From an uncultured Lachnospiraceae bacterium (lineage in GTDB: Bacteria > Bacillota > Clostridia > Lachnospirales > Lachnospiraceae): a stretch of DNA of 64,000 nt. The position numbers and the translations under genes are program-made. The stretch spans positions 37,608-101,607 of the forward strand of contig CALGVA010000052.1 in NCBI GenBank assembly GCA_937920345.1. Direction: 5' to 3'. Within the stretch, counting starts at the first letter, position 1. Each line of letters opens with the position of its first letter. Under the pieces are notes generated by a model. That model had not been told where the DNA came from, made no database searches, and saw nothing but the letters and a program-made list of their open reading frames with translations. Below are positions 8,006-15,362 of the stretch, one piece after another.

Positions 8006-9097
8006 TCATTCCCCTTTCGGCAATGTAAAGTAGAACTCGGTACCCTGCGTGTGATTACGGGCATTAATGGTGCCGTGGTGAGCCGTAATAATCGTTTTGC
8101 AGATCGACAGACCAATGCCCATGCCTTTGTTTGAGTCGGATTCGCTGTTGCCGATATAAGAGTTGCCGTCGAAGATATTATTCAACCGTTCCGGATCTAT
8201 GCCAATCCCGTAATCTTTTACATGGAAGGTCACATTTTTGTCATCATCGTCCACATAGCACTGAACTGGCTGCCTGCTCTGCGAATGAATAATTGCGTTT
8301 TCCAGCAGGTTGATCAGTACCTGCTCGATCAGAATCGCATCCATCGGCAGGATGAGAAGATCATCGGGGACCGATACGCTGACGGAAGCCTCCGGTATCC
8401 TTTTCTTCAGGCGGTTGATGGCGGCGGAGACGATCTCCTCCACCGATTCGTCAGTCTTCTTGACGGCCGATGACTGGTCGTGGATACGCGTTACGGACAG
8501 AAGGTTCTCAACCATATTGAGAAGCCAGTTGGCATCTTCGTGTATGTGTGTTACGATCGCGGTTTTCTCCGATTCGTCCAGCAGTTCACGGCTGTCCAGA
8601 TAAGAGGAACTTGCGCCGATAATGCCCGTCAGGGGAGTTCGTAAGTCATGCGACACGGCGCGCAGCAGATTGGCGCGCATTTTCTCTTTCTCCGTCTCGG
8701 AGAGCAGCTTGTCCTTCTCGGCAATCATGCGTGCCTGCTGTTTCATACTGGTGGTCATGGTGCAGGTGAGCAGCGTTACACCGAGCATCTCCAGAAAAGT
8801 GATCGGATACCCGGAGAGTGTAAAGTTTAACTCGAAGTAAGGATAAGTAAAGAGAAAATTAACGCAGACTACGGCTACCACGGAAGAAACCAGTCCCGGC
8901 AGATAGCCGTCCGTATAGCGGACAATGACGATCAGCGCGAGGATATAGATCGGTGTAATGTTGGCGGAGTTTTCCGGTACATGATAAAAAAACAGGAATG
9001 CAAAAGCGCTCGCAATGGTCAGTCCGGTCAGCGGAATCATAATATTTTTAAGAAAGAACCTTGTTTGTGTTTTTTTTGAAGCAGATGCGAAAGGCAT
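8006..9097 (-). CDS. kdpD: KdpD-like sensor histidine kinase lacking the N-terminal KdpD/USP region
   Basis: 363 residues. The ATG at 9097 is chosen because AAAAGGAG lies about 9 nt upstream; an upstream TTG would add 7 residues. Four membrane segments fall within about residues 18-118 in the DUF4118-type arrangement (RYTDGYLPGLVSSVVAVVCV). They are followed by a coiled region, the H-box AVSHDLRTPLTGI (His150), N-box LINLLENAIIHS, and G-boxes DYGIGI and GMGIGLSICK. The roughly 400-residue cytoplasmic KdpD and USP domains of E. coli KdpD are absent, so it is a short form, probably without direct c-di-AMP or nucleotide sensing through USP. Partner of the regulator downstream. Confidence 0.88.
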   Translation of the reverse strand: MPFASASKKTQTRFFLKNIMIPLTGLTIASAFAFLFFYHVPENSANITPIYILALIVIVRYTDGYLPGLVSSVVAVVCVNFLFTYPYFELNFTLSGYPITFLEMLGVTLLTCTMTTSMKQQARMIAEKDKLLSETEKEKMRANLLRAVSHDLRTPLTGIIGASSSYLDSRELLDESEKTAIVTHIHEDANWLLNMVENLLSVTRIHDQSSAVKKTDESVEEIVSAAINRLKKRIPEASVSVSVPDDLLILPMDAILIEQVLINLLENAIIHSQSRQPVQCYVDDDDKNVTFHVKDYGIGIDPERLNNIFDGNSYIGNSESDSNKGMGIGLSICKTIITAHHGTINARNHTQGTEFYFTLPKGE

Positions 9098-9143
9098 ATT
9101 ATATGTGCTCCTTTTCAATTTGGAAATATGCGGTAATCCTCAT

Positions 9144-9174
9144 GACGCAGATTCCGGTGTCTGCGTTTATTATA
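9144..9174 (-). promoter_or_regulatory. Promoter -10 and leader hairpin for the kdpD-like/kdpE-like pair
   Basis: On the minus strand a perfect -10 TATAAT (9174-9169) without a good -35 is followed by a 7-bp perfect hairpin ACGCAGA / TCTGCGT (9144-9165 on the + strand). The kinase start codon is about 50 bases further on. The weak -35 suggests activator dependence. On the opposite side, facing the micro-protein genes, ACTGC-AGA-GCAGT (9286-9298) is a short palindrome that could be an operator. Confidence 0.45.
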
Positions 9175-9347
9175 CCGTTTTTGCAGTAAAAGCTGAATAG
9201 AAAATAGTGTTAAAAAGGCGCTAAGAAAGAGATAAGGAAGTATCAAGAAAACGCTAAAAATGTGTTCAAAAAATGCAGATAAACTACTGCAGAGCAGTCT
9301 GATATGTTAGTATTGCAGATAACAAATCACGTAAGGAGGAAGTCAAA

Positions 9348-9431
9348 ATGCAGATGGATGCCTGGTCTGTTGTTTCAATCATACTTGTTGCGGTCGGGTT
9401 TTTTGGTGGAATCTGGTACGAACATAAGTAA
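9348..9431 (+). CDS. 27-residue membrane micro-protein
   Basis: MQMDAWSVVSIILVAVGFFG followed by seven residues ending in HK: one transmembrane helix with a short polar tail. Start supported by a very strong TAAGGAGGA at 9332-9340. It is the first of two micro-proteins expressed divergently from the KdpDE-like pair and 29 bases upstream of a KdpF-like gene. Probably a small subunit or modulator of a membrane transporter; no family recognised. Confidence 0.7.
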   Translation: MQMDAWSVVSIILVAVGFFGGIWYEHK

Positions 9432-9460
9432 AAGATGCGGTGTGAAATGGAGGGTGAGAA

Positions 9461-9556
9461 ATGGGTATTGTGGAAATTATTATTTTAGGGCTGGTGTTTG
9501 TTGCATTGGGCGGATGTCTGGTATATTCCGTGCTCAGCAATAAGGGCAGCAGGTAA
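9461..9556 (+). CDS. kdpF: KdpF-like micro-protein
   Basis: 31 residues, one transmembrane helix; the central part LVFVALGGCLVYSVLS matches the size and pattern of KdpF (about 29 residues, with a LVFxxLGxxLVYxL-type core), the small subunit that stabilises the KdpFABC potassium pump. GGAGGGTGAGAA lies directly upstream of the ATG. In ordinary operons kdpA follows at once; here the next element is a strong terminator, so the gene stands without kdpABC. It might regulate another transporter or be the remnant of an operon. The assignment rests on pattern similarity in a very short protein. Confidence 0.55.
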   Translation: MGIVEIIILGLVFVALGGCLVYSVLSNKGSR

Positions 9557-9610
9557 AAAACGGCGGTACATAACCGGACCGTGCAAAGTGTAAAGGGAAT
9601 ATGATATAGA

Positions 9611-9667
9611 TGCATAAAAAGGCCGGCGCTGCGGAGCAAATCTCCGAAACGCCGGCCTCTTTATGCA
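9611..9667. terminator. Bidirectional terminator
   Basis: Extended palindrome TGCATAAA-A-AGGCCGGCG ... CGCCGGCCT-C-TTTATGCA (9611-9628 / 9650-9667), with an inner CGGAG / CTCCG stem. A-rich on one side and T-rich on the other, between the + strand micro-protein genes and the minus-strand small membrane gene. Confidence 0.85.
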
Positions 9668-9682
9668 CGGAAATAATACCGT

Positions 9683-9768
9683 ACAGTAAATTCCGAAGGG
9701 AAAAGCTTTTCTGCTTATTCGAGTTTGCGCAGCAAACTCGCACAGTTAATTCCGAAGGAATTTACTGT
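9683..9768. repeat. Nested palindromic element (REP/BIME-like)
   Basis: ACAGTAAATTCC (9683-9694) and GGAATTTACTGT (9757-9768) form a 12-bp inverted repeat enclosing a perfect 9-bp hairpin CGAGTTTGC-GCA-GCAAACTCG (9720-9740) and AAAAGCTTTT. The left arm is also partly repeated in direct orientation at 9742-9758 (ACAGTTAATTCCGAAGG). The structure looks like an interspersed hairpin element; it could also end the minus-strand gene region. Confidence 0.6.
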
Positions 9769-9770
9769 TC

Positions 9771-9914
9771 TTACTGGTACATCGCATAGCCGAATCTGAT
9801 CTTACGGTAGAGCTTCCATACAATCACAACAGGCATGCTGATTAACAGATATGCTGCACTGAGTACACCGGTCAGACCACCGACCGCACATATAATCATC
9901 ATTCCAATATTCAT
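9771..9914 (-). CDS. 47-residue small membrane protein
   Basis: Starts MNIGMMIICAVGGLTGVLSA: one long hydrophobic segment (about residues 4-35) and a basic, aromatic tail (WKLYRKIRFGYAMYQ). The ATG at 9914 is preferred for the GAGGCGG upstream; an ATG at 9989 would add 25 residues without a clear ribosome binding site. A consensus promoter about 180 bases upstream supports real expression. No family recognised; proximity to the KdpDE-like/KdpF-like genes suggests a transport-related role. Confidence 0.6.
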   Translation of the reverse strand: MNIGMMIICAVGGLTGVLSAAYLLISMPVVIVWKLYRKIRFGYAMYQ

Positions 9915-10097
9915 AGGACGCCGCCTCACTTTCTTTGCTTTTGCATTATAGCCGGACTGCAGTGCTGCCGGATTCCATAACGTTGTCATACGCCATTATA
10001 AGGATTGCGTGATGAGGAGGAAATAGAAAAAAACGTTTCTTAGCGTAAGTTGAGCGAGATCGTAACACGATCTTAACAGAGAAAATGAGAGGTTAAC

Positions 10098-10126
10098 AAA
10101 ATACGATATTTTGTTGCCTGTGTCAA
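10098..10126 (-). promoter_or_regulatory. Promoter with perfect -35 and long leader for the small membrane protein gene
   Basis: Minus strand: TTGACA (10126-10121), 17-bp spacer, TATTTT (10103-10098). The transcript would carry a leader of about 175 nt containing a perfect hairpin GATCGT-GTT-ACGATC followed about 30 nt later by CGTTTTTTTC. That hairpin plus T-run could act as an attenuator. Confidence 0.55.
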
Positions 10127-10385
10127 GCTTTCTTTTCAAAAAATAAATGCCGACAAATTCCCACAAAATACGACAAATGTAAGATATAAGACATCTTAAG
10201 AAAAGAAAATGACCGCGCTGCATGGAAATATGCCATAAAGCCTGTAAATACGGTATGTTCGGAGGTCGGAGCGGTTAACACAATATCGTATTATGTTTCC
10301 ACAGAGGAAAACAGGCGCAGCAGAAAGGGTAAAACCCGCCTGCAATAAGCTAATATTAAGGTTTTCCGAAGAAGGAGGGAAATGC
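10127..10385. other. Rest of the 471-base gap between divergent genes
   Basis: AT-rich, no plausible coding region. It must hold the promoter of the amidase gene; a TATAAG hexamer at 10185-10190 is a weak candidate -10. GAAGGAGGGAAATGC directly before 10386 is the ribosome binding site. Nothing else recognised. Confidence 0.5.
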
Positions 10386-11396
10386 ATGGAAATTGTGCAG
10401 AGCATTATGACAAACAATCCCTGTTATAAGGCAGGGAAGAAGATTGCGGTGAAAGGTCTGATGCTGCATAGCGTAGGCTGTCCGCAGCCTTCGGCAGAGG
10501 TTTTTATCCGGAACTGGAACAATCCGGAACAGAAGAGAGCCTGTGTACACGCTTTTATAGACGGTAATACAGGCAAGACGTATCAGACGCTTCCGTGGGA
10601 TCACCGGGCATGGCATGCCGGCGGCGGTGCCAACAATACACACATAGGTGTGGAGATGTGTGAACCGTCCTGTATTCAGTATACGGGAGGCGCAGCTTTT
10701 ACATGTACGGATTGGGCAGCGGCAATGGAAGTTGTGAAGCGCACCTATGATGCTGCGGTGGAACTGTTCGCATACCTGTGTCGGGAGTATCACCTGGACC
10801 CGCTGGCGGATGGTGTTGTGATCAGCCATAAAGAAGGTCATGAGAGAAGCATTGCTTCCGGTCACGGTGATCCGAATCATCTCTGGAATGGTTTACAGAG
10901 CGGCTATACGATGGATGCTTTCCGCAGAGATGTCAAAGACGCTATGGGGCAGATGTCGTTGCAGGAGCCGGCAAAGACAGCGGGAGTACAGACCGGGCAG
11001 CCGCAGAAAACAGCGGGACCGCAGACCGGACAGCCGCAGGAAATAGCAGAACCGCAGACCGGACAGCCACAGGAGGAGATGCATATTTCCGACAGAGGCG
11101 TGGATCTGATTGCCAGGTATGAAGGATGTCGTCTGGAGGCTTATAAATGTCCTGCTGGGGTATGGACGATCGGTTATGGCCATACGGCCGGTGTAAAAGA
11201 AGGGGACACACTTGTCTCCGAGGAAGCGGCTAAGGCGCTTCTGAAGGGAGATCTCAGTAAATACGGCGGCTATGTTAATGCCTGTGTGAAGAAGGGAATG
11301 ATCGGTTTCGTACTGACGCAGAACATGTTCGGTACAACGTGGATAATCTTCAGATGCAGGTGCCGCTCATATCCATTATTCCCATCACAAATCTGA
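10386..11396 (+). CDS. N-acetylmuramoyl-L-alanine amidase with truncated GH24 lysozyme domain (deletion fusion)
   Basis: 336 residues from the ATG at 10386. Residues about 1-185 are an Amidase_2 (PGRP-like) domain: GLMLHSVGCPQP, WHAGGGANNTHIGVEMCE, SHKEGHERSIASGHGDPNHLW supply the usual zinc and catalytic residues. Then an 11-residue repeat PQTGQPQxxAx (10986-11072), then a phage-type lysozyme start: RYEGCRLEAYKCPAGVWTIG with Glu, and TIGYGHT. The lysozyme breaks off after LTQNMF (about 11329), where the family continues DALVSFxFNxG. From there the frame reads antisense-like residues through a DUF2589 gene until a stop at 11396. No signal peptide. The amidase half could still act on peptide-glycan bonds. 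Confidence 0.8.
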   Translation: MEIVQSIMTNNPCYKAGKKIAVKGLMLHSVGCPQPSAEVFIRNWNNPEQKRACVHAFIDGNTGKTYQTLPWDHRAWHAGGGANNTHIGVEMCEPSCIQYTGGAAFTCTDWAAAMEVVKRTYDAAVELFAYLCREYHLDPLADGVVISHKEGHERSIASGHGDPNHLWNGLQSGYTMDAFRRDVKDAMGQMSLQEPAKTAGVQTGQPQKTAGPQTGQPQEIAEPQTGQPQEEMHISDRGVDLIARYEGCRLEAYKCPAGVWTIGYGHTAGVKEGDTLVSEEAAKALLKGDLSKYGGYVNACVKKGMIGFVLTQNMFGTTWIIFRCRCRSYPLFPSQI

Positions 11397-11926
11397 ATGT
11401 GGATAAAGCCGAGATTGATTTCGACACGGAGGTCAGAGCGGAGAAAGGAGAGCAGGGTCAGTATACGATCAACGCAAGAATCTGCTCGCCGGAACAGCGG
11501 GAAAGTGATTTCCTGCCCCGTGTGTCTTACCGGATGCGCGTCAGTTCGCTGCCGGCTACTGAGGGTGTTATGCGTCTGACCGATCAGTTCAGCTCGAATC
11601 AGATCGCCAAGAAGATCGATACCACGCCTGTGGCGGTGGATGGCAATCTGGGCAGTGATGAACAGAAAGGCATCTGGCAGGAGACGACGAAACTGAAGGC
11701 GAAGATCAAGCGGCTGAAGCGTCTTTATCAGAAAATTGCGGATATGATTGCAGAACAGGAGCGTATGGAAGAAATCGGCAAAAGCGTCTTTGCGGATACG
11801 GCGAGAGAGTTCGACAGGGATAAATATCTGATGGCACAGTCCAATATTGCCAATCGGATCATGGAGTATCAGGAGAAGATCATGAACCGGGAGATCGAAT
11901 ACGGATTGGAGAAAGACTATGAGTAA
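11330..11926 (+). pseudogene. DUF2589-like protein lacking its N-terminus (right side of a deletion junction)
   Basis: From about 11330 the frame reads RYNVDNLQMQVPLISIIPIT, matching the DELKVAVPILAIVPIPN region of the intact DUF2589 protein at 12213, but the 60-70 residues that should precede it are missing. Upstream in this frame only lysozyme DNA remains. A GTG at 11339 could in principle start a 195-residue product without a ribosome binding site. The C-terminal half is helical and charged (KLKAKIKRLKRLYQKIADMI). It overlaps the next gene by 8 bases (ATGAGTAA), so the original operon structure downstream is intact. Confidence 0.75.
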
Positions 11927-12209
11927 ACGGAAGAAGGAACTGGAACGGCTGATTCTGGAATACACGGAAGAACTGGCACAGGACATTAACCTGCGTCTGC
12001 TTGCACAACAGGACATCGAACCGGCGGGCTTACAGCGGGGACGCTATCACACGGGCGATGTGCTCTATGTGGAGAGTATTATTGTCACGGACGTGCGATA
12101 TACGGAAGAAAAGAAGAGAAGCCATTCCCTGACAGGGATCGGAAGGCATGTCAGGAACATATTGAAACGGAGCAGGCACGCAGGAAACTGCTCCGGCATG
12201 GAGGGTTAG
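11919..12209 (+). CDS. Small conserved protein of the DUF2589 operon
   Basis: 96 residues, no recognised domain. The N-terminus is helical and charged (MSKRKKELERLILEYTEELA), followed by a short beta-rich part (GDVLYVESIIVTDVRYTEE) and a basic tail. Starts inside the end of the preceding reading frame (ATGAGTAA overlap), indicating translational coupling. Sits between two DUF2589-type proteins, so presumably works with them. Its GRYHTGDVLYVESIIVTDV strand pattern resembles the small protein at 13545 (GRYQVGEHELTMEKITYHVG), hinting at a shared fold. Confidence 0.65.
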   Translation: MSKRKKELERLILEYTEELAQDINLRLLAQQDIEPAGLQRGRYHTGDVLYVESIIVTDVRYTEEKKRSHSLTGIGRHVRNILKRSRHAGNCSGMEG

Positions 12210-12212
12210 CAT

Positions 12213-13484
12213 ATGAGAATAGCAGAACAATTTGCAGGATTACAGATGGACCAGCTGATCGGCGGACCGCTGCGGGCGGCGGCGGATGCCAACGCACATC
12301 TGGCAAACTCCACGGCGGATTTTATCAACAATATCGGATTTGATAATAAGGGCAATGTGCGTAATGTGATGTTCGGATACCAGAAACGCACTGCCAACGA
12401 GGACGGCACCAGCAATCTGGACGAACTGAAGGTGGCGGTACCGATCCTTGCCATCGTGCCGATTCCCAATCTGCAGGTGGACGAGGTCAATATCCTGTTT
12501 GATATGGAGGTAAAACAGAGCGAGCGTGAGGAATCGTCCAGGGATATGAGCGCCAGTCTGGATGCGTCTGTCAAAATATGGCCGGTTAAGATCAACGTTA
12601 CCGGCAGTGTCAGTTCGCACCAGTCCAACACGAGGTCGTCGGATAATTCCGCGAAGTACCATGTGGATGTCCGTGCCACGAACCATGGTATCCCGGAAGG
12701 GCTGGCGAGGGTGTTGGACATGATGGCGGCCAATGTGGCGCCGGCGCTGGTAAGCAGTACCTTAAAAGACGGCAACGGGCAGGACTTGTCCGAACAGGCA
12801 AGGGTCAAGGCGGAGCGCTTAAAAGCGCTGCGTCAGGAGATCAGTCAGATCGAGAATCGTCTGGGGGCGGCGAAGGAAGGGCTGTCCGTGAACCTGACAC
12901 AGCTTAAGAAAGTGGCGGCTGTGCAGCTTAATACCTATAAGGAAGCGATGACCAGAAAGATGAACAGCTTCGGTGCGGTCAATTATGACAAGGAGATTAA
13001 CGCAGCCAGAGAAAAGGGCGAGACCCAGAAGGTGACGGCGTTAGAGGAGAAGAAAGCGGCGGAAGAGAAACAGGAGGCGGAATACAGCGACGCCATGGCG
13101 GAGGTCGGCCGGACATGGAATAACTTTCAGAGCCAGGCCGGGGATCTGGTGAAGCTGATCGCCGACAGTGAGAATGTGCCTGACGGCGTATCGGATATCT
13201 TTGGACTCAAAGCTTTAAACAGTGAGCTGAAAGCGGCGCCCTACGCATCCGGCGAGTCGCAGTACAGTGCGATGACAGCGGCGCAGAAGAGCGCAGTAGA
13301 CGGTCAGAGGAATGTCAGCAGGCTGGAGGATGAACTGATTGGCAAGAAAGCAGAGTACAGCGATGCAATCGCAGGCAAGGCGCCGGCAATTACGGCGAAA
13401 AGCGGTGGCTCAGGCACAAACGGATCAGGTACAAGTAACGCAGGTACAAGCAGCTCGGGCGGCAGTAAGGGTGGTAAAGGCTAA
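12213..13484 (+). CDS. DUF2589 family protein with long coiled-coil and Gly/Ser tail
   Basis: 423 residues; GGAGGGTTAGCAT precedes the ATG. Residues 1-180 show the DUF2589 pattern: MDQLIGGPLRAAADANAHLA, NSTADFINNIGFD, KVAVPILAIVPIPNLQVDEV and a beta-rich stretch. About 195-375 is coiled-coil rich (ARVKAERLKALRQEISQIEN; AAREKGETQKVTALEEKKAA). The last 35 residues are Gly/Ser/Thr repeats. No signal peptide or membrane helix. DUF2589 proteins have no assigned function; the tail looks like a flexible or display segment. Cell-wall hydrolase genes on both sides suggest an envelope- or particle-related role, which is inference. Confidence 0.75.
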   Translation: MRIAEQFAGLQMDQLIGGPLRAAADANAHLANSTADFINNIGFDNKGNVRNVMFGYQKRTANEDGTSNLDELKVAVPILAIVPIPNLQVDEVNILFDMEVKQSEREESSRDMSASLDASVKIWPVKINVTGSVSSHQSNTRSSDNSAKYHVDVRATNHGIPEGLARVLDMMAANVAPALVSSTLKDGNGQDLSEQARVKAERLKALRQEISQIENRLGAAKEGLSVNLTQLKKVAAVQLNTYKEAMTRKMNSFGAVNYDKEINAAREKGETQKVTALEEKKAAEEKQEAEYSDAMAEVGRTWNNFQSQAGDLVKLIADSENVPDGVSDIFGLKALNSELKAAPYASGESQYSAMTAAQKSAVDGQRNVSRLEDELIGKKAEYSDAIAGKAPAITAKSGGSGTNGSGTSNAGTSSSGGSKGGKG

Positions 13485-13498
13485 GCAACAGACTCACA

Positions 13499-13524
13499 GG
13501 GGCGGCTCCTTGCGGGCCGCTCCC
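13499..13524 (+). other. Intercistronic GC-rich hairpin
   Basis: GGGGCGGC (13499-13506) pairs with GCCGCTCCC (13516-13524) with one G-U pair around a 9-nt loop. No T-run follows and the next gene starts 20 bases later, so it more likely sets mRNA stability or partial attenuation within the operon than full termination. Confidence 0.55.
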
Positions 13525-13544
13525 GGTGTGAAAGGAATATGTAA

Positions 13545-13829
13545 ATGGACAAGAGAGAGAAAGCAGCGCTGACGGATGTCCACTATGTCAAGCTGGTGCC
13601 CGTCGGCAGCGTAAACCCGAATAATCCGCTGTCAGAGGAGAGCAAGGAAGCGCAGGCGGAACTCCTGAACCGCTGCCTGAACGATTATCCGAAAGGGATG
13701 ATTATCGGTAAAGATATCGCCATAGGGCGCTATCAGGTCGGAGAGCATGAACTGACGATGGAGAAGATTACCTACCACGTGGGATTCGCGAGGAAGCCTG
13801 TGTGGATGGAAGAGGAAAATGGAGGATGA
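13545..13829 (+). CDS. Small conserved protein between DUF2589 and STAS genes
   Basis: 94 residues, preceded by AAAGGAATATG. No membrane segment. Contains DVHYVKLVPVGSVNPNNPLS and GRYQVGEHELTMEKITYHVG. Stop codon lies just upstream of the next ribosome binding site and start, so it is co-translated with the STAS protein. Function unknown; operon position links it to the DUF2589 protein and the partner-switching genes. Confidence 0.65.
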   Translation: MDKREKAALTDVHYVKLVPVGSVNPNNPLSEESKEAQAELLNRCLNDYPKGMIIGKDIAIGRYQVGEHELTMEKITYHVGFARKPVWMEEENGG

Positions 13830-13831
13830 CT

Positions 13832-14140
13832 ATGATAGTTGATGAAAAGATAGAGAAGGATAAATTGATTCTATATGTCAAGGGGCGGCTGGATACGACG
13901 ACTGCGCCGCAGCTGGAGGAAATACTGGCGGGAAAGACGGCGGGACTTGCCGAACTGATTCTGGATTTCTCCGAACTGGAGTACATATCATCGGCGGGGC
14001 TGCGCGTCCTGCTGGCGACCCATAAGATTATGCACAGACAGAACGGCTGCCTTACGATACGAGGCGTTAATGATGAAGTAATGGAGGTACTGCATATTAC
14101 AGGATTTCTCGATATCCTGAACGTAAAGAAAGGGGTGTAA
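13832..14140 (+). CDS. STAS-domain anti-sigma-factor antagonist, SpoIIAA/RsbV-like
   Basis: 102 residues from the ATG at 13832, with GGAGGATGACT upstream. Compact STAS domain: LYVKGRLDTTTAPQLEE, LILDFSELEYISSAGLRVLL, VMEVLHITGFLDIL. The ISSAGLR stretch holds the serine that is phosphorylated in SpoIIAA/RsbV and dephosphorylated by SpoIIE-type phosphatases. The SpoIIE-HATPase protein two genes downstream supplies both likely enzymes. Together they form a partner-switching unit. No sigma factor gene adjoins, so the output target is unknown and may be non-transcriptional. Confidence 0.9.
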   Translation: MIVDEKIEKDKLILYVKGRLDTTTAPQLEEILAGKTAGLAELILDFSELEYISSAGLRVLLATHKIMHRQNGCLTIRGVNDEVMEVLHITGFLDILNVKKGV

Positions 14141-14175
14141 TACCGTCTGTTAATGTGTGGAGGGAGGAGAAAACT

Positions 14176-15327
14176 ATGGAAGCAGTCACAAAAACGGATG
14201 TGGAAACAGACGTAAAAACAGAACAGACACTTATACTGGAAAACAGGGAGAAGCGGTCAATCACCGTGCACCTCCGGAAGTTCCGGGCGGGAGACGAGAC
14301 AGGGATGATAGCTTGTATCAGGGATGAATACGGAGATACCTACTTTAAGACAGGATTCTATGATCCGGAATATCTGCGTAAAGAGGCGGAGGAGGGGATC
14401 ATTACCTTCCTGATCGCCGAGACGGAGGAGGACGGGATCATCGGCATGATGATCCTCAAGGAATTTTATCCAAAGGAATCCATGTGTGAGATCGCGTCCC
14501 AGATTTTCCGCAAAAAATACAGAGGCTACGGTCTGGCAATGCCTTTTTTTGAATATGGTATGGGACTGCTCCTGTCACGCAGTTACTCGGCGGCATTCTG
14601 TCTGCCGGTACTGTTCCATGATGTGACGCAGCGGTTATTGTACCGGCTGGGACTGCGGGCAACAGGTCTGGTAATGAATGTGTTTGACATGGATCACATC
14701 ATGCATTCCTACAATAACGGCAGGAACCGTAAACACTCTCAGGGCATACAGATTCGTGCGGTCGGTAAACGGGATGCAGGAACGCTGTATCTTCCGGAGG
14801 AACATCGTGCATTCTGCCGGGATATATATGGTTCGCTCGGGGCGGAATATACGCTTGCAGATGCACAGATCCATAGGCAGCCGGAGGCTGCGGAATGCGG
14901 GGAAGCGCAAGACCCGGCAGAACGGCTTCCGGTCTATACGGAGATGGAGTATGCCAATGATAATCTGCAGCACAGCCTGACGGTGGATATCAGACGCGCC
15001 GGAAGAGATCTGGTCAAACGGATCACCAAACTGCATACCCGATATCCGTTTAAGGGGAAGCAGACAGTGGTCATATTCTTAAACTGCAATGATCCGGGCG
15101 CGGTGTGGGCGTATGAAACCTTGCAAAACATGGGGTATTTCTTTACCGGGTTAAAACCCCTGTGCAGCGAGCGGGAATATATGGTGCTGCATCATGCGGG
15201 CGAGGTGGAGATCTACTTTGAAGATTACTGGGTAAGCGGCGAGTTCGCGAACCTGATCCGGTATGTGGAGGCGTGCTATAAAGAATGTCGTCGGCAAAGA
15301 AACAAAAAACAGGCTGAAAATTATTAA
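14176..15327 (+). CDS. GNAT-family N-acetyltransferase-like protein in the partner-switching operon
   Basis: 383 residues; GGAGGGAGGAG precedes the ATG. N-terminal GNAT fold (about residues 35-180): VHLRKFRAGDETGMIACIRD, then IIGMMILKEFYPKESMCEIA and the acetyl-CoA loop-like RKKYRGYGLAMPFFEYG. The C-terminal half (about 190-383) may be a second degenerate GNAT repeat (KQTVVIFLNCNDPGAVWAYE; LQNMGYFFTGLKPL). Similar proteins often accompany STAS/SpoIIE/RsbW modules in clostridia. Substrate unknown. Confidence 0.75.
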   Translation: MEAVTKTDVETDVKTEQTLILENREKRSITVHLRKFRAGDETGMIACIRDEYGDTYFKTGFYDPEYLRKEAEEGIITFLIAETEEDGIIGMMILKEFYPKESMCEIASQIFRKKYRGYGLAMPFFEYGMGLLLSRSYSAAFCLPVLFHDVTQRLLYRLGLRATGLVMNVFDMDHIMHSYNNGRNRKHSQGIQIRAVGKRDAGTLYLPEEHRAFCRDIYGSLGAEYTLADAQIHRQPEAAECGEAQDPAERLPVYTEMEYANDNLQHSLTVDIRRAGRDLVKRITKLHTRYPFKGKQTVVIFLNCNDPGAVWAYETLQNMGYFFTGLKPLCSEREYMVLHHAGEVEIYFEDYWVSGEFANLIRYVEACYKECRRQRNKKQAENY

Positions 15328-15362
15328 TTTTGAATTGCTTATGGAAAGGCACGGTTATTAAT

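Noticed and set aside
10386..13829. Prophage lysis module
   Set aside because: Amidase and lysozyme domains are phage-like, but no holin, terminase, capsid or integrase gene adjoins, and the neighbours are DUF2589 and partner-switching genes.
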